From the NCBI GenBank assembly GCA_964440935.1, contig CAYTTY010000026.1:1-53722 (forward strand): a stretch of DNA of 53,722 bases. Reading direction: 5' to 3'. The notes under the pieces were generated by a model. It worked only from the letters and a program-made list of their open reading frames with translations, ran no database searches and was not told the DNA's origin. The DNA comes from WJJR01 sp964440935. GTDB taxonomy: Bacteria; Zixibacteria; MSB-5A5; WJJR01. A program made the position numbers and the translations under genes. This document shows, piece by piece, positions 32,989-42,033 of the stretch. Position 1 is the first letter of the stretch. The number at the start of each line of letters is the position of its first letter.

Positions 32989-35532
32989 CTACTGCCCGCG
33001 CGGCTGGCTCGCCATGGAGACGATTGTCTGCGCACGGTTGTCATCGGGGTAGTACTCGAGCCATTTGCGTGCGGCGCGTGCGGCTTCCTGACGTTTGTCG
33101 CGTGCAATCAGGAATGCGATGAGCACCTGATAGGTCTGCTGATCGTACGGGTTGTCGTAGTAAGCGCGCGTCAAATACTCCTGCGCTTGATCGTCGAGGC
33201 CCGCCGACTCACACAAGCGCCCCCAGTAGAACCAGTACAACCGATTCTCCGGTGTATTGTGCGCGTACGTGGCAATGGTATCCAACCCGGTCTGCAGGGC
33301 TTCATCAGCGCGCGCGCTGTCGCCCATTTGCCGGTAGTACGCGGCGAGTTTGTCGTATGAACGCCAGTAGAACGGGAATGTCGACATCGCCTCTTTGATC
33401 CAGTACTCCGACAGCGTGCTATCCCCTGTTTCCAGGTAATGATCAGCGATCGCCAGTAGCTTTTCCGGATAGACCATTGCCAGTCCGACCGCGTTGTCAT
33501 CGAGAGCAACGTCGGGCGTGTGATAGCTTCGGAACTGGAACACCGTATCCATTAGATACGCAGTGCGGTCCCAGTCGAACTCGAAGTACGCTTCCTGCCG
33601 TCCGACCTGGAACACGGCGCCGACGATCTTGGTCCGGCGTTCAAGTGACAAACGTGACTTGCCTGAGGGCGAACCACTGAAATAGACCGGTCGTTTCCAG
33701 TTGTTATTGAGCAGAATGTGTTCCACCACCATCATCGCCGGCGTAACGGTCTGGTCGCCGACGCGCGTCGTGAATAAATAATGCGATGTGCCCGACACCG
33801 GGTCTTGAATCGGGCGCTTGGGCCGTTTGAGCGCACCCGCCGCCTGCGGATCGGGTACTGTCCACAAGATCTGATCGTCATCCCATGTCACCGGAAAATC
33901 CCAGCGGTTCTTCAACTGGTAGATGTACCAGTCGGTGTTCGCCAGGGAGAGATTGCAGATGCTGACATCGGTACGAACACCGTACGCATCCTGCAAACAC
34001 CACAACGGGAACGTGTCGTTGTCACCGCCGGTGAAGAGAATCGCATTCTCCTCGCATGAATTGAGGATATTGTACGCGTAATCGTAGGGTGTGTAGTTTT
34101 CCGAACGGTCAGAAGAGTGCCAATTGGCCTGCAACGCGCGAATCGGCAGCAGCGCCGCGATCACGCCAATGACCATGGCCAGTGTTCTGCCCGTCGGCAG
34201 CTTCCGCGCAGCCGCATCGGCGAGCGCTACGAGGCCAAGACCCATCATCATCCCGAACACGACAAACCCGGGCGTAAAGAAGTAGTCTCGATGTCGTACT
34301 TCCATGTATGCGTCCGGCGCCAATTTGTAGTATTGCGTACCGTCGGCGAAGTTCATGTACAAGACGATCACCACCGAGCCCATCAAAAACAGCAGGAAAA
34401 TCAGGCTGCCCGACGGTAATCGCCGTCGCATCAGCCACCAGACACCGTAAAACGCCAGCATGATAACCGGCAGCATCATCCAGCCGCCGAAGCCGTATTG
34501 CTGCTTGAAGTAGCGGTAGAATCCCATGTGCGCGTGATCGCCAAATTGGTTCGCCCACGTTCCCCGCCGTGTAAACATGCGCGTGACCATGCTTTGCTGG
34601 CCGTACTGCTTGCGTTCCAAAAAGTCCATGAACGACTCGAACGTCTCCGGATTGTTCTCGTCGATGTGGGGATCCTGGGCGGAGCGGATGGGGATGAACA
34701 ATTGGCACGTGTAACCGGTCCAACTGGCGGCCATGATCACCGCCATCAGCGCCCAGCGTCCGACCCACTTGCGATTGACCGACATCAGGAGCGTGATCAC
34801 CAGCCAGATGGCCGATCCCACGAGGAAGAACTTCACGCTGCCCGCTACCGAGAACAAGACGATCCCAGTGATCCAGAAACGCCAATCACGTCGCAACGAT
34901 TCGTCAACCAAGATGATGAACAGGAACACCACCGGCAATACGAGCAGGACTGTCTGATGAATACCCATCGACAGGATGCCGAGGTAAGCGATGGCGACCA
35001 GATATTTGTTTTCGTAACCGCTCCCCCGCCGGTCACGCCATCGTAGCGCCAGCCACGCGAGCACCATCATCAGGAAGATCGATGGTCCGTACACTTCGGC
35101 CTCGACCGCGTTGTTCCAGTAGGTCGACGAGAACGCCATGAACAGCGAACCGGCGATGCCGCCGCACAGCGCCACCACGGCTTGCCAGAGTTCGAGGTTT
35201 TCGTGGCCGGTACGGAAAGCGCCTTGCAGTAAGCGAACAATCACAAAGAAGGCCATGCCGGCAGCGAACGCACTGGTGATCGACGAGACCATATTGACGC
35301 GCAGCGACACATCCTCACCGAACGGAATCAACGTAAACACTCGTCCGATAAGGATATACAGTGGCGTCCCCGGGGGATGAGGGATGCCCAGGATCTTTGA
35401 ACAGGCGATGAACTCGCCGCAGTCCCAGTAGGAGAGCACCGGCGCGACCGTCATCCCGTAGACGACCAATGTCGCCACGGTAATCAGCCCGCCAATGACA
35501 TATTGCGCGCGATGAAAAGTCTGATGGTCCAT
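32989..35532 (-). CDS. DUF2723 integral membrane protein with C-terminal TPR
   Basis: 847 residues. The N-terminus has the DUF2723 signature (APVLSYWDCGEFIACSKILG, IPHPPGTPLYILIGR), about 10-12 membrane helices through residue 490, then a soluble domain and TPR-like helices at the end (SDSARADEALQTGLDTIA, ...EYLTRAYYDNPYDQQTYQVL). DUF2723 proteins resemble protein O-mannosyltransferases and are frequent in Bacteroidetes and related phyla. The acidic DCGE near the start sits where such GT-C enzymes keep a catalytic acid. It is likely a polyprenol-sugar-dependent glycosyltransferase, but its acceptor is unknown. ATG 35532 follows AGGAG. Confidence 0.87.
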   Translation of the reverse strand: MDHQTFHRAQYVIGGLITVATLVVYGMTVAPVLSYWDCGEFIACSKILGIPHPPGTPLYILIGRVFTLIPFGEDVSLRVNMVSSITSAFAAGMAFFVIVRLLQGAFRTGHENLELWQAVVALCGGIAGSLFMAFSSTYWNNAVEAEVYGPSIFLMMVLAWLALRWRDRRGSGYENKYLVAIAYLGILSMGIHQTVLLVLPVVFLFIILVDESLRRDWRFWITGIVLFSVAGSVKFFLVGSAIWLVITLLMSVNRKWVGRWALMAVIMAASWTGYTCQLFIPIRSAQDPHIDENNPETFESFMDFLERKQYGQQSMVTRMFTRRGTWANQFGDHAHMGFYRYFKQQYGFGGWMMLPVIMLAFYGVWWLMRRRLPSGSLIFLLFLMGSVVIVLYMNFADGTQYYKLAPDAYMEVRHRDYFFTPGFVVFGMMMGLGLVALADAAARKLPTGRTLAMVIGVIAALLPIRALQANWHSSDRSENYTPYDYAYNILNSCEENAILFTGGDNDTFPLWCLQDAYGVRTDVSICNLSLANTDWYIYQLKNRWDFPVTWDDDQILWTVPDPQAAGALKRPKRPIQDPVSGTSHYLFTTRVGDQTVTPAMMVVEHILLNNNWKRPVYFSGSPSGKSRLSLERRTKIVGAVFQVGRQEAYFEFDWDRTAYLMDTVFQFRSYHTPDVALDDNAVGLAMVYPEKLLAIADHYLETGDSTLSEYWIKEAMSTFPFYWRSYDKLAAYYRQMGDSARADEALQTGLDTIATYAHNTPENRLYWFYWGRLCESAGLDDQAQEYLTRAYYDNPYDQQTYQVLIAFLIARDKRQEAARAARKWLEYYPDDNRAQTIVSMASQPRGQ

Positions 35533-35712
35533 TCGCTCCTGCCTAATGGGTGGATGGCTCTGTGGAGCCTGCCGACACTAACAAAAGGTCCCCAAGGTAA
35601 GACATCCGGCTGGGAGGGCCAATCGAAATCGGAGCCCAGCCTTCACGATGCGGGGCGCGTGGGACTCGGTTAGTCACTTTCGATTCCGCTTTCAGTTGGA
35701 TGGGAGGATCTC

Positions 35713-35988
35713 ATGCTTGCATGGTGTGCGTTACTCTTTGGCCTCGGCATCGCCGCATTTACCGACAGCATTTTCAATTACGGGGAAATCTTCCGCCAAG
35801 TGAACTCCGTCCTGTTCATGCTGATTTCGCTCGGTCTGCTCATCCGGACAACCACCAAGATCCGTCAGGCGAAGCGTGAGAAGGTCTACGAACGGATGGC
35901 CGCACTCGAACGCGAATTGGTGCAACTGAAGGCCCACGAAGAGCGGAAGAACAAGATGCAACGCAGCCGCAGCCAAGCGGCGGTGTGA
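35713..35988 (+). CDS. Small membrane protein with coiled-coil tail
   Basis: 91 residues: hydrophobic segments at about 1-17 and 30-47 (VNSVLFMLISLGLLIRTT), then a charged helix (RQAKREKVYERMAALERELV...) likely to form a coiled coil. ATG follows GGGAGGATCTC, a strong ribosome-binding site, which supports a real gene. It is divergent from the DUF2723 gene and convergent with the TPR gene. No family was recognised. Confidence 0.75.
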   Translation: MLAWCALLFGLGIAAFTDSIFNYGEIFRQVNSVLFMLISLGLLIRTTTKIRQAKREKVYERMAALERELVQLKAHEERKNKMQRSRSQAAV

Positions 35989-36009
35989 CGATCCTCACCT
36001 CGTCGATGG

Positions 36010-37926
36010 CTATGGCAGCCCGAGGGATTGCAGCCGCAGACGGGCCTCCTCCACCAATGGCGAATTCTTGTGTTTGCTGACGATGACCTGATACGCTTCA
36101 CGTGCCCGACTCGCCTCGGCCAGTGGACCGGCATAGAGATCGCCGATGGCCAGCCAGGCTCGCGGCACCATGAAGCTCTCCGGAAACGCCTGAATGAGCC
36201 GTTCGTAGTCGGCTAACGCGCTGTCGAAGGCGGCGTGTGACGTGTGAATCTGCGCCACCTCAAATAGGGCCTCGTCGGCAATACCATTCGCCGAATCCTT
36301 GACGATGGCGCCAAAGTGCTCCAGCGCCACACTGTCCTGCCCGCGGCGCATTGCATACGCGCCGTCGGCGTAATGATTCAACGACCAGTTCATGGCGTCC
36401 TGGCCTTCGCTGATGATCATCGAGAGCTGCAGTGCATCGTTAACGAACAGCCCACGCGGATGGGCCTTGATCAATGCATTCAGCTCCTCGCGACAGGCGT
36501 CATACTCGTGCCGGAACAGCTCGATTTCAGCGCGCCGAAAATCGATCTCCTCCCGCTCATTGGGACTTGGACGGACCGTGTGAGCGATCTGATAAATCGA
36601 ATCAGCCCGATCCAGCTCGCCGAAATAGACGGCCAGGTCACCCAATCGCATCAGTGCCAGTGTCCGCTCATGGTCGCGGGCGTTGCCGCTGGCCACGAGC
36701 CGGTAATACGCCTTGGCCGAATCCATGTCGCGCACATGCTCACGATAGATCTCGCCGATTTCAAATTGGATGCGTGCTCGTTCGTCATCCTGAGGGATGT
36801 CGTTGGCCAGGTTGTTCAGCAGGGCGACAGCCACGTCGGGTCGATCCAGACCCAATTCGGCGCGCGCCAGCACAAAGCCCACGTCAACGCTGCGCTGATG
36901 TTGCGGATAGCGTGCGAGGAAATCTTCGGCCTCTGAGCGTGCGTTGGTGTAATGCTCTGTTTCCAAACACCGCTTCAGCCCTTTCAACTGATGCTGGCCA
37001 TCCTGCTCGGACAGCGCATCGGCGCGTCGGTATTCGGCAAAGGCGGAATCAATGGCGCCCGACTCGAAGAGCAAATCAGCATAGAGAGAATGTGCGTATT
37101 CGTTGTCGGGGTAATCACTGACAATGCCGACAAACGCCTGCGTGATTTGATTGACGGCTTCGGGAACCTTGATCAGGTTGGTGATACGGCGCTCGGCGAC
37201 ACTGCGGGACTGAGGGCTGGCAGCCAGGTAGCGGAAATGCTCGACCACGGCAGCGGCATACTCACGTCGGGCTTCAAACAGCCGGCCGAGTTCCTGGGCG
37301 AAGATGAGCGAATCACCCAGTTCGCGACGGCCACGATAGTAAGTGTCGATCCCCTCCTGGTACTTTCCGTTGTTCAGATAACTGCGGGCGGCGAGATTGT
37401 AGCGATCCGGATCGCTCGGCGCTTTCTCCAGAATTCTCTCGATAACCTCTTCACCTTTGTCCTCCCGCCCCGCAAGGAAATGCAGGTCCGCGAGTTCGGA
37501 GAGCAGAACGGCATCATCCGGGCTCGTCTTCAGTTGCTTGACGATCAGCGAGTCCAGCGCATCGTAGTTCTTGACGCCCTTGTAAGCCCGTTTCAGGGAT
37601 GAGATGATTGTCGGATTGTCGGGGTCTTCCTCATAAAGCGGCTCGAGGATGTGGATAGCCCGCTCGTAGTTGCCCTGAGACATGAATTGCTCGGCCTCGA
37701 CCACTTGCGGCATTCCACCACCACGATGGATGCGAACCTGATTGCGCAGGAGCTGCTGCAAGTTTTGAACGTCGATCCGTCCGTCGTCGCTGCCCGGCGC
37801 GATACGAATTGTGTCGGTCGTCGGCTGTCGCCGAGTGGTATCCTGGGCCCGGACGTGACCTCCGGCGGCGATCACCAAAAGAGTGAGAATCAGATATTGC
37901 AGGAGACGAGATTGTATAAGAGTCAT
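36010..37926 (-). CDS. Exported TPR-repeat protein
   Basis: 638 residues with an N-terminal signal (MTLIQSRLLQYLILTLLVIA, GGHVRA). Almost all of the rest is TPR-type helical hairpins (for example AEQFMSQGNYERAIHILEPL, LNNGKYQEGIDTYYRGRREL, AFDSALADYERLIQAFPE). It is probably a periplasmic scaffold related to BamD/YbgF/TolA-interacting TPR proteins, judged by repeat style and the ending AREAYQVIVSKHKNSPLVEE. It is divergent from gmd with about 180 bases between them. Confidence 0.82.
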   Translation of the reverse strand: MTLIQSRLLQYLILTLLVIAAGGHVRAQDTTRRQPTTDTIRIAPGSDDGRIDVQNLQQLLRNQVRIHRGGGMPQVVEAEQFMSQGNYERAIHILEPLYEEDPDNPTIISSLKRAYKGVKNYDALDSLIVKQLKTSPDDAVLLSELADLHFLAGREDKGEEVIERILEKAPSDPDRYNLAARSYLNNGKYQEGIDTYYRGRRELGDSLIFAQELGRLFEARREYAAAVVEHFRYLAASPQSRSVAERRITNLIKVPEAVNQITQAFVGIVSDYPDNEYAHSLYADLLFESGAIDSAFAEYRRADALSEQDGQHQLKGLKRCLETEHYTNARSEAEDFLARYPQHQRSVDVGFVLARAELGLDRPDVAVALLNNLANDIPQDDERARIQFEIGEIYREHVRDMDSAKAYYRLVASGNARDHERTLALMRLGDLAVYFGELDRADSIYQIAHTVRPSPNEREEIDFRRAEIELFRHEYDACREELNALIKAHPRGLFVNDALQLSMIISEGQDAMNWSLNHYADGAYAMRRGQDSVALEHFGAIVKDSANGIADEALFEVAQIHTSHAAFDSALADYERLIQAFPESFMVPRAWLAIGDLYAGPLAEASRAREAYQVIVSKHKNSPLVEEARLRLQSLGLP

Positions 37927-38104
37927 GACACTACCTTTTCTCGGTCAAAACATTCTAAACCGCACCCCAATCGGAGTTCCAATCGGAGAGTGACGGCAAC
38001 TTCCAGTCAATACGGCGCATACGAGCGATCAGAATGGCCTTCTTTCCAGCGACCAATATATGTAGTATGGACCGCTCAAACCGGTCAGTAAGGATGATGA
38101 CACT

Positions 38105-39115
38105 ATGCCAAATGCGTTGATCACAGGGGTAACAGGTCAGGACGGCTCCTATCTGGCGGAATTCCTCCTTGAGAAGGGGTATAACGTCTACGGCGTCGTC
38201 CGGCGATCCTCGACGGAGAATTTCGAACGGATCGAGCACCTCAAGGGCAGTATCTCATTGGTACAGGCGGACTTACTCGATCAGCTGTCGATTATCTCCG
38301 CCCTCGAAGAGGCCCAACCAGACGAGGTTTACAACCTCGCCGCCCAGTCCTTCGTTCCGACATCATGGGCCCAGCCTGTCTTAACGGGTGAATTCGACGC
38401 TCTCGGTGTCACCAAAATCCTCGAAGCGATCCGGCAGATCAACAAGTCGATCAAGTTCTACCAGGCGTCGTCATCAGAGATGTTCGGCAAGGTCCGGCAG
38501 ACACCGCAGGACGAAAATACGCCATTCTATCCCCGGTCACCCTATGGCGTAGCCAAGGTCTACGGCCACTGGATCACGGTAAACTATCGTGAGTCGTATG
38601 GCATCTTCGCCTGCTCGGGCATCCTCTTCAACCACGAGTCGCCCCGGCGCGGCAAAGAGTTCGTCTCGCGTAAGATCACCGACGGTGTCGCCCGGATCAA
38701 AGAGGGGCTGCTGGATAAATTGCACTTGGGGAATATGGCCGCCCAGCGCGACTGGGGATATGCGGGTGACTACGTCAAAGCGATGTGGATGATGCTCCAG
38801 GCGAAGGAACCGTCGAATTATGTCATTGCCACCGGGCGCATGCATTCGGTCGAAGACCTTGCGCGCATTGCGTTTAGCCGGGCCGACCTGGATTGGAAGG
38901 ACCATGTCGAAATCGACCCGAAACTCGTCCGGCCGGCCGAAGTCGATACTTTGTTGGGTAACGCCTCGCGCGCGAAGACCGAACTCGGATGGGAACCTGA
39001 GACCAGCTTCGAAGATATGATCAGCATGATGGTTGATGCCGATCTCGAACGGGTTCGGCGCGCACAGCAAATGCAGAACTCCGCTCGGGGCCATGCTGAA
39101 GGAGTCGGAAGATGA
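38105..39115 (+). CDS. gmd: GDP-mannose 4,6-dehydratase
   Basis: Converts GDP-D-mannose to GDP-4-keto-6-deoxy-D-mannose. The 336-residue product has the NADP loop TGVTGQDGSYLAEFLLEKG, RRSS after the second strand, NLAAQSFVPTSW, the SSSEMFGKV active-site serine/threonine region with YGVAKVYGHW (YxxxK) and LFNHESPRRGKEFV, all typical of Gmd. It overlaps the next gene by ATGA (39112-39115). It should work with the Rmd-like enzyme at 39661 and with the phosphomannomutase at 16.5-17.9 kb to make GDP-6-deoxy sugars for surface glycans. Confidence 0.95.
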   Translation: MPNALITGVTGQDGSYLAEFLLEKGYNVYGVVRRSSTENFERIEHLKGSISLVQADLLDQLSIISALEEAQPDEVYNLAAQSFVPTSWAQPVLTGEFDALGVTKILEAIRQINKSIKFYQASSSEMFGKVRQTPQDENTPFYPRSPYGVAKVYGHWITVNYRESYGIFACSGILFNHESPRRGKEFVSRKITDGVARIKEGLLDKLHLGNMAAQRDWGYAGDYVKAMWMMLQAKEPSNYVIATGRMHSVEDLARIAFSRADLDWKDHVEIDPKLVRPAEVDTLLGNASRAKTELGWEPETSFEDMISMMVDADLERVRRAQQMQNSARGHAEGVGR

Positions 39116-39645
39116 AAACCAAATGGTATGTCTTGACCGTGGCGGTAATGACCGCGGCGCTCATGGCCGGTGCCGGTGTAACCCAGGCACAGGTGAAGAT
39201 CGGAACCGTGGATATTCAACAGATCCGCGACGAATCGCCCAAGTTCAAGGATGCGCTCTCCGACATCGACGACATGGTGGAGGATTTTGAGAGACGCCGC
39301 GATCGCCAGGCCGATGAGTTGGACGAGTTGTCGGCTGACTTGCAGGACGCCGAACAGCGCGGATTGCAGGGCTCGGCCGAACGGCTCCGGAGTGAACTCC
39401 AGACCAAATCGCAGGAATTCCAACAGTTCATGCAGGAAACGTTTGGACAGGGCGGCATCATCGAAACCAAGTCCGAAGAATTGCTGGCCCCGCTTTACGA
39501 TAAGCTGACCGTGGCCGCTGAAAAAGTCGCCGAATCGATGGATTTGGATTTGATTCTCGACATGGAACAGACGAATCCGTTGTTCGCCAGCGACGCGCTG
39601 GATGTCACCGATGAGGTCCTCACGGAATTTAACAAGTATTGGTAA
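39112..39645 (+). CDS. Skp/OmpH-family periplasmic chaperone
   Basis: 177 residues. Signal peptide (MKTKWYVLTVAVMTAALMAG..., TQA), then KIGTVDIQQIRDESPKFKDA, a long charged coiled coil (about 45-115), and a C-terminal strand region (LAPLYDKLTVAAEKVAESMD, LDLILDME). This matches Skp, the trimeric chaperone that carries outer-membrane proteins across the periplasm. It starts inside the gmd stop (ATGA), so it is translationally coupled to a sugar-nucleotide gene, not to bamA/lpxD as in many genomes. It could be one of several Skp paralogues. Confidence 0.88.
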   Translation: MKTKWYVLTVAVMTAALMAGAGVTQAQVKIGTVDIQQIRDESPKFKDALSDIDDMVEDFERRRDRQADELDELSADLQDAEQRGLQGSAERLRSELQTKSQEFQQFMQETFGQGGIIETKSEELLAPLYDKLTVAAEKVAESMDLDLILDMEQTNPLFASDALDVTDEVLTEFNKYW

Positions 39646-39660
39646 GACGTCTCTACGCCG

Positions 39661-40635
39661 ATGCCTGCACCCCGTGTCCTGATTACCGGAATCAACGGCT
39701 TCGCCGGATCGCATCTGGCGGAGCTGTGTGTGTCGTCCGGTGACCACGTGGCCGGTACGGTGCAGCCCAAGACCAACGCAGCGAATGTCAAAGCGATCCG
39801 ACGCGACTTGGATCTCATCTCTTCCGACCTGCTCAAGCCACAGCACGTGCGACGTGCGCTCGAGCGGTCGAAGCCACAGTGGATCATTCACCTCGCCGCG
39901 TCAACGTCAGTTGGCGAATCGTTCGATGATCCCGCCGCAACGATCCGTAACAACGTCAACACCACGCTCAATCTCTTAGAAGCGATTCGCAGCAATGCCA
40001 CGGTGCGGAAGCGCATCGAGAAGATACTCATTATTGCGTCGAGTGAAGTGTACGGACGTGTCAAACCAAATCAGATTCCATTGACCGAGTCGACACCATT
40101 GCGGCCGGTCAATCCCTACGGCGCGTCGAAGGCCGCGGTGGAAATGCTGGCAATGACCTATCGCGAATCTTTCGGACTGCCGATTGTGCACGTGCGCGCA
40201 TCGAACCACACCGGTCCCCGGCAGCGGACCGGCTTTGTGGTGCCCGATTTCTGCCATGCGATTGCCCAGTTAGAGCGAAAAACGGGCAAGCGCGTGATCA
40301 AAGTCGGTAACCTGTCAGCCAAGCGGGACTTCTCCGATGTACGTGATATTGTTCGGGGGTACCGTCAGATTGCCGAAAAGGGGAAGATGGGGGTGGTGTA
40401 TCACCTCGGATCGGGAAAGGCACGGACCGTTAAATCAGTCCTGGACTCATTGTTACGGATGGCGGAGGTAACGATCACCGTCGCGACCGATCCCAAAAAG
40501 ATGCGGCCGGTCGAGGTGCCGATTCTGCGTCCCGATATCTCACGTGCCCGGCGCGATGTCGGCTTCAAACCCGAGATTCCATGGACACAAACGCTTCGTG
40601 ACACCCTGGAGTACCACCGACACCATATATTGTAG
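39661..40635 (+). CDS. rmd: GDP-6-deoxy-D-mannose reductase-like (Rmd)
   Basis: NAD(P)-dependent extended SDR, 324 residues. Visible: cofactor loop TGINGFAGSHLAEL, HLAASTSVGESF, IASSEVYG with YGASKAAVE (YxxxK), then SNHTGPRQRTGFVVPDF and VGNLSAKRDFSDVRDIVRGY, the last two being hallmarks of GDP-4-keto-6-deoxymannose reductases. It would reduce the Gmd product to GDP-D-rhamnose; a related epimerase function is less likely. It starts 15 bases after the Skp gene stop and is followed by the dehydrogenase gene on the same strand. Confidence 0.87.
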   Translation: MPAPRVLITGINGFAGSHLAELCVSSGDHVAGTVQPKTNAANVKAIRRDLDLISSDLLKPQHVRRALERSKPQWIIHLAASTSVGESFDDPAATIRNNVNTTLNLLEAIRSNATVRKRIEKILIIASSEVYGRVKPNQIPLTESTPLRPVNPYGASKAAVEMLAMTYRESFGLPIVHVRASNHTGPRQRTGFVVPDFCHAIAQLERKTGKRVIKVGNLSAKRDFSDVRDIVRGYRQIAEKGKMGVVYHLGSGKARTVKSVLDSLLRMAEVTITVATDPKKMRPVEVPILRPDISRARRDVGFKPEIPWTQTLRDTLEYHRHHIL

Positions 40636-40662
40636 CCGGCGGACAGGCTGCCGGAGGAAACG

Positions 40663-42006
40663 ATGAGCCACTCAACAACTGAACCGTCGATGACCGCTGA
40701 ACAAACCACACTTGAATCCAAACTGAAGAACCGCACGGCGAAGGTCGTCGTGGTTGGCTTGGGATATGTGGGTTTACCATTGGCCGTTGAAGTAGCGCGA
40801 GCCGGCCTGAATGTGACAGGTCTCGAGGTGTCGGCCAAGAAAGTTGAGTCGGTCAACAAGGGCATTTCGGATATCGATGATGTTGCCAGTGCTGACCTCA
40901 AAGCGCTCGTCGACAAGGGCTCCTTGACTGCCACGTTGGACTCCTCTTGTCTTAATGATGCCGACTGTATTGCCATATGTGTACCGACGCCACTGTCGAA
41001 GACCAAAGATCCCGATGTCTCGTTCATTCTCAGTGCGGTCGAACCAGTCGCTGAGGCGCTGCATTCGGGAATGCTCGTTGTTCTGGAATCAACGACCTAC
41101 CCCGGAACAACCGAAGAGCTAATTCGGCCGAAGCTCGAAGCGTCGGGCATGACCGTCGGTGAGGACTTCTATCTCGCCTTCTCCCCCGAACGTGTCGACC
41201 CGGGCAACAAAACATATGGGACCAAGAACACGCCCCGCATTGTCGGCGGCACGACGCCGATCTGTGCTCGGGTTGCATCGGAGTTCTACCGTTTGTTCCT
41301 GGACAACGTCGTAACGGTCTCCTCGACTCAGGCCGCCGAAATGGTCAAGTTGCTGGAAAACACGTTCCGTTCCGTCAACATTGGGCTGGTCAACGAAGTC
41401 GCATTGATGTGTGATCGCTTGAATCTGGATGTCTGGGAAATCATTGAAGCCGCCGCAACGAAGCCATTTGGATTCATGCCGTTCTATCCCGGTCCCGGGC
41501 TGGGCGGCCATTGCATTCCGATTGATCCGCATTATCTGTCGTGGAAACTCAAATCATTGAACTACTACGCCCGCTTCATCGAATTAGCCGGTGATATCAA
41601 CTCGCGCATGCCTGAGTATGTTGTCGATCGCATTGCCCGAATGCTCAATGATGACAGTAAGTCGGTGCGCAAAGCGAACGTGCTCGTATTAGGCGTGGCG
41701 TACAAGCGCGACATTTCCGACGTGCGCGAATCCCCATCGCTCGACGTTATCCGTCTCCTGCAAGTCCGCGGCGCCACAGTCACCTACAACGACCCGCATG
41801 TCCCGACGGTCATGATGGACGAGTGCGACCTGGAATCCGTTCCTCTGACCGAAAAGAACCTCCGCGCCGCCGACTGTGCCGTTATCCTCACCAACCACAC
41901 CGCCTACGACTACAACTGGATTTGCGCCAATGCGCAAATGGTCATGGATTGCCGCAACGCCACCAAAGATGTGCCGCAGGGTGTCGGGCGGGTGTGGAAG
42001 TTGTAA
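40663..42006 (+). CDS. UDP-N-acetylhexosamine 6-dehydrogenase (WbpA/WecC-like)
   Basis: 447 residues, NAD-dependent four-electron oxidation of a UDP-sugar to the uronic acid. Motifs: N-terminal Rossmann GLGYVGLPLAVEVARAG, CVPTPL, STTYPGTTEE, FSPERVDPGN, the catalytic cysteine in PGPGLGGHCIPIDPHYLSWK and the C-terminal GVAYKRDISDVRESPSL. The YPGPGLGGHCIPIDP form is typical of UDP-GlcNAc/ManNAc dehydrogenases rather than UDP-glucose enzymes. ATG follows GGAGG. It is last in the gmd-skp-rmd run and convergent with the metal pump operon. Confidence 0.92.
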   Translation: MSHSTTEPSMTAEQTTLESKLKNRTAKVVVVGLGYVGLPLAVEVARAGLNVTGLEVSAKKVESVNKGISDIDDVASADLKALVDKGSLTATLDSSCLNDADCIAICVPTPLSKTKDPDVSFILSAVEPVAEALHSGMLVVLESTTYPGTTEELIRPKLEASGMTVGEDFYLAFSPERVDPGNKTYGTKNTPRIVGGTTPICARVASEFYRLFLDNVVTVSSTQAAEMVKLLENTFRSVNIGLVNEVALMCDRLNLDVWEIIEAAATKPFGFMPFYPGPGLGGHCIPIDPHYLSWKLKSLNYYARFIELAGDINSRMPEYVVDRIARMLNDDSKSVRKANVLVLGVAYKRDISDVRESPSLDVIRLLQVRGATVTYNDPHVPTVMMDECDLESVPLTEKNLRAADCAVILTNHTAYDYNWICANAQMVMDCRNATKDVPQGVGRVWKL

Positions 42007-42033
42007 GTAAGACTCAGCGTATCGCCTTGATTC

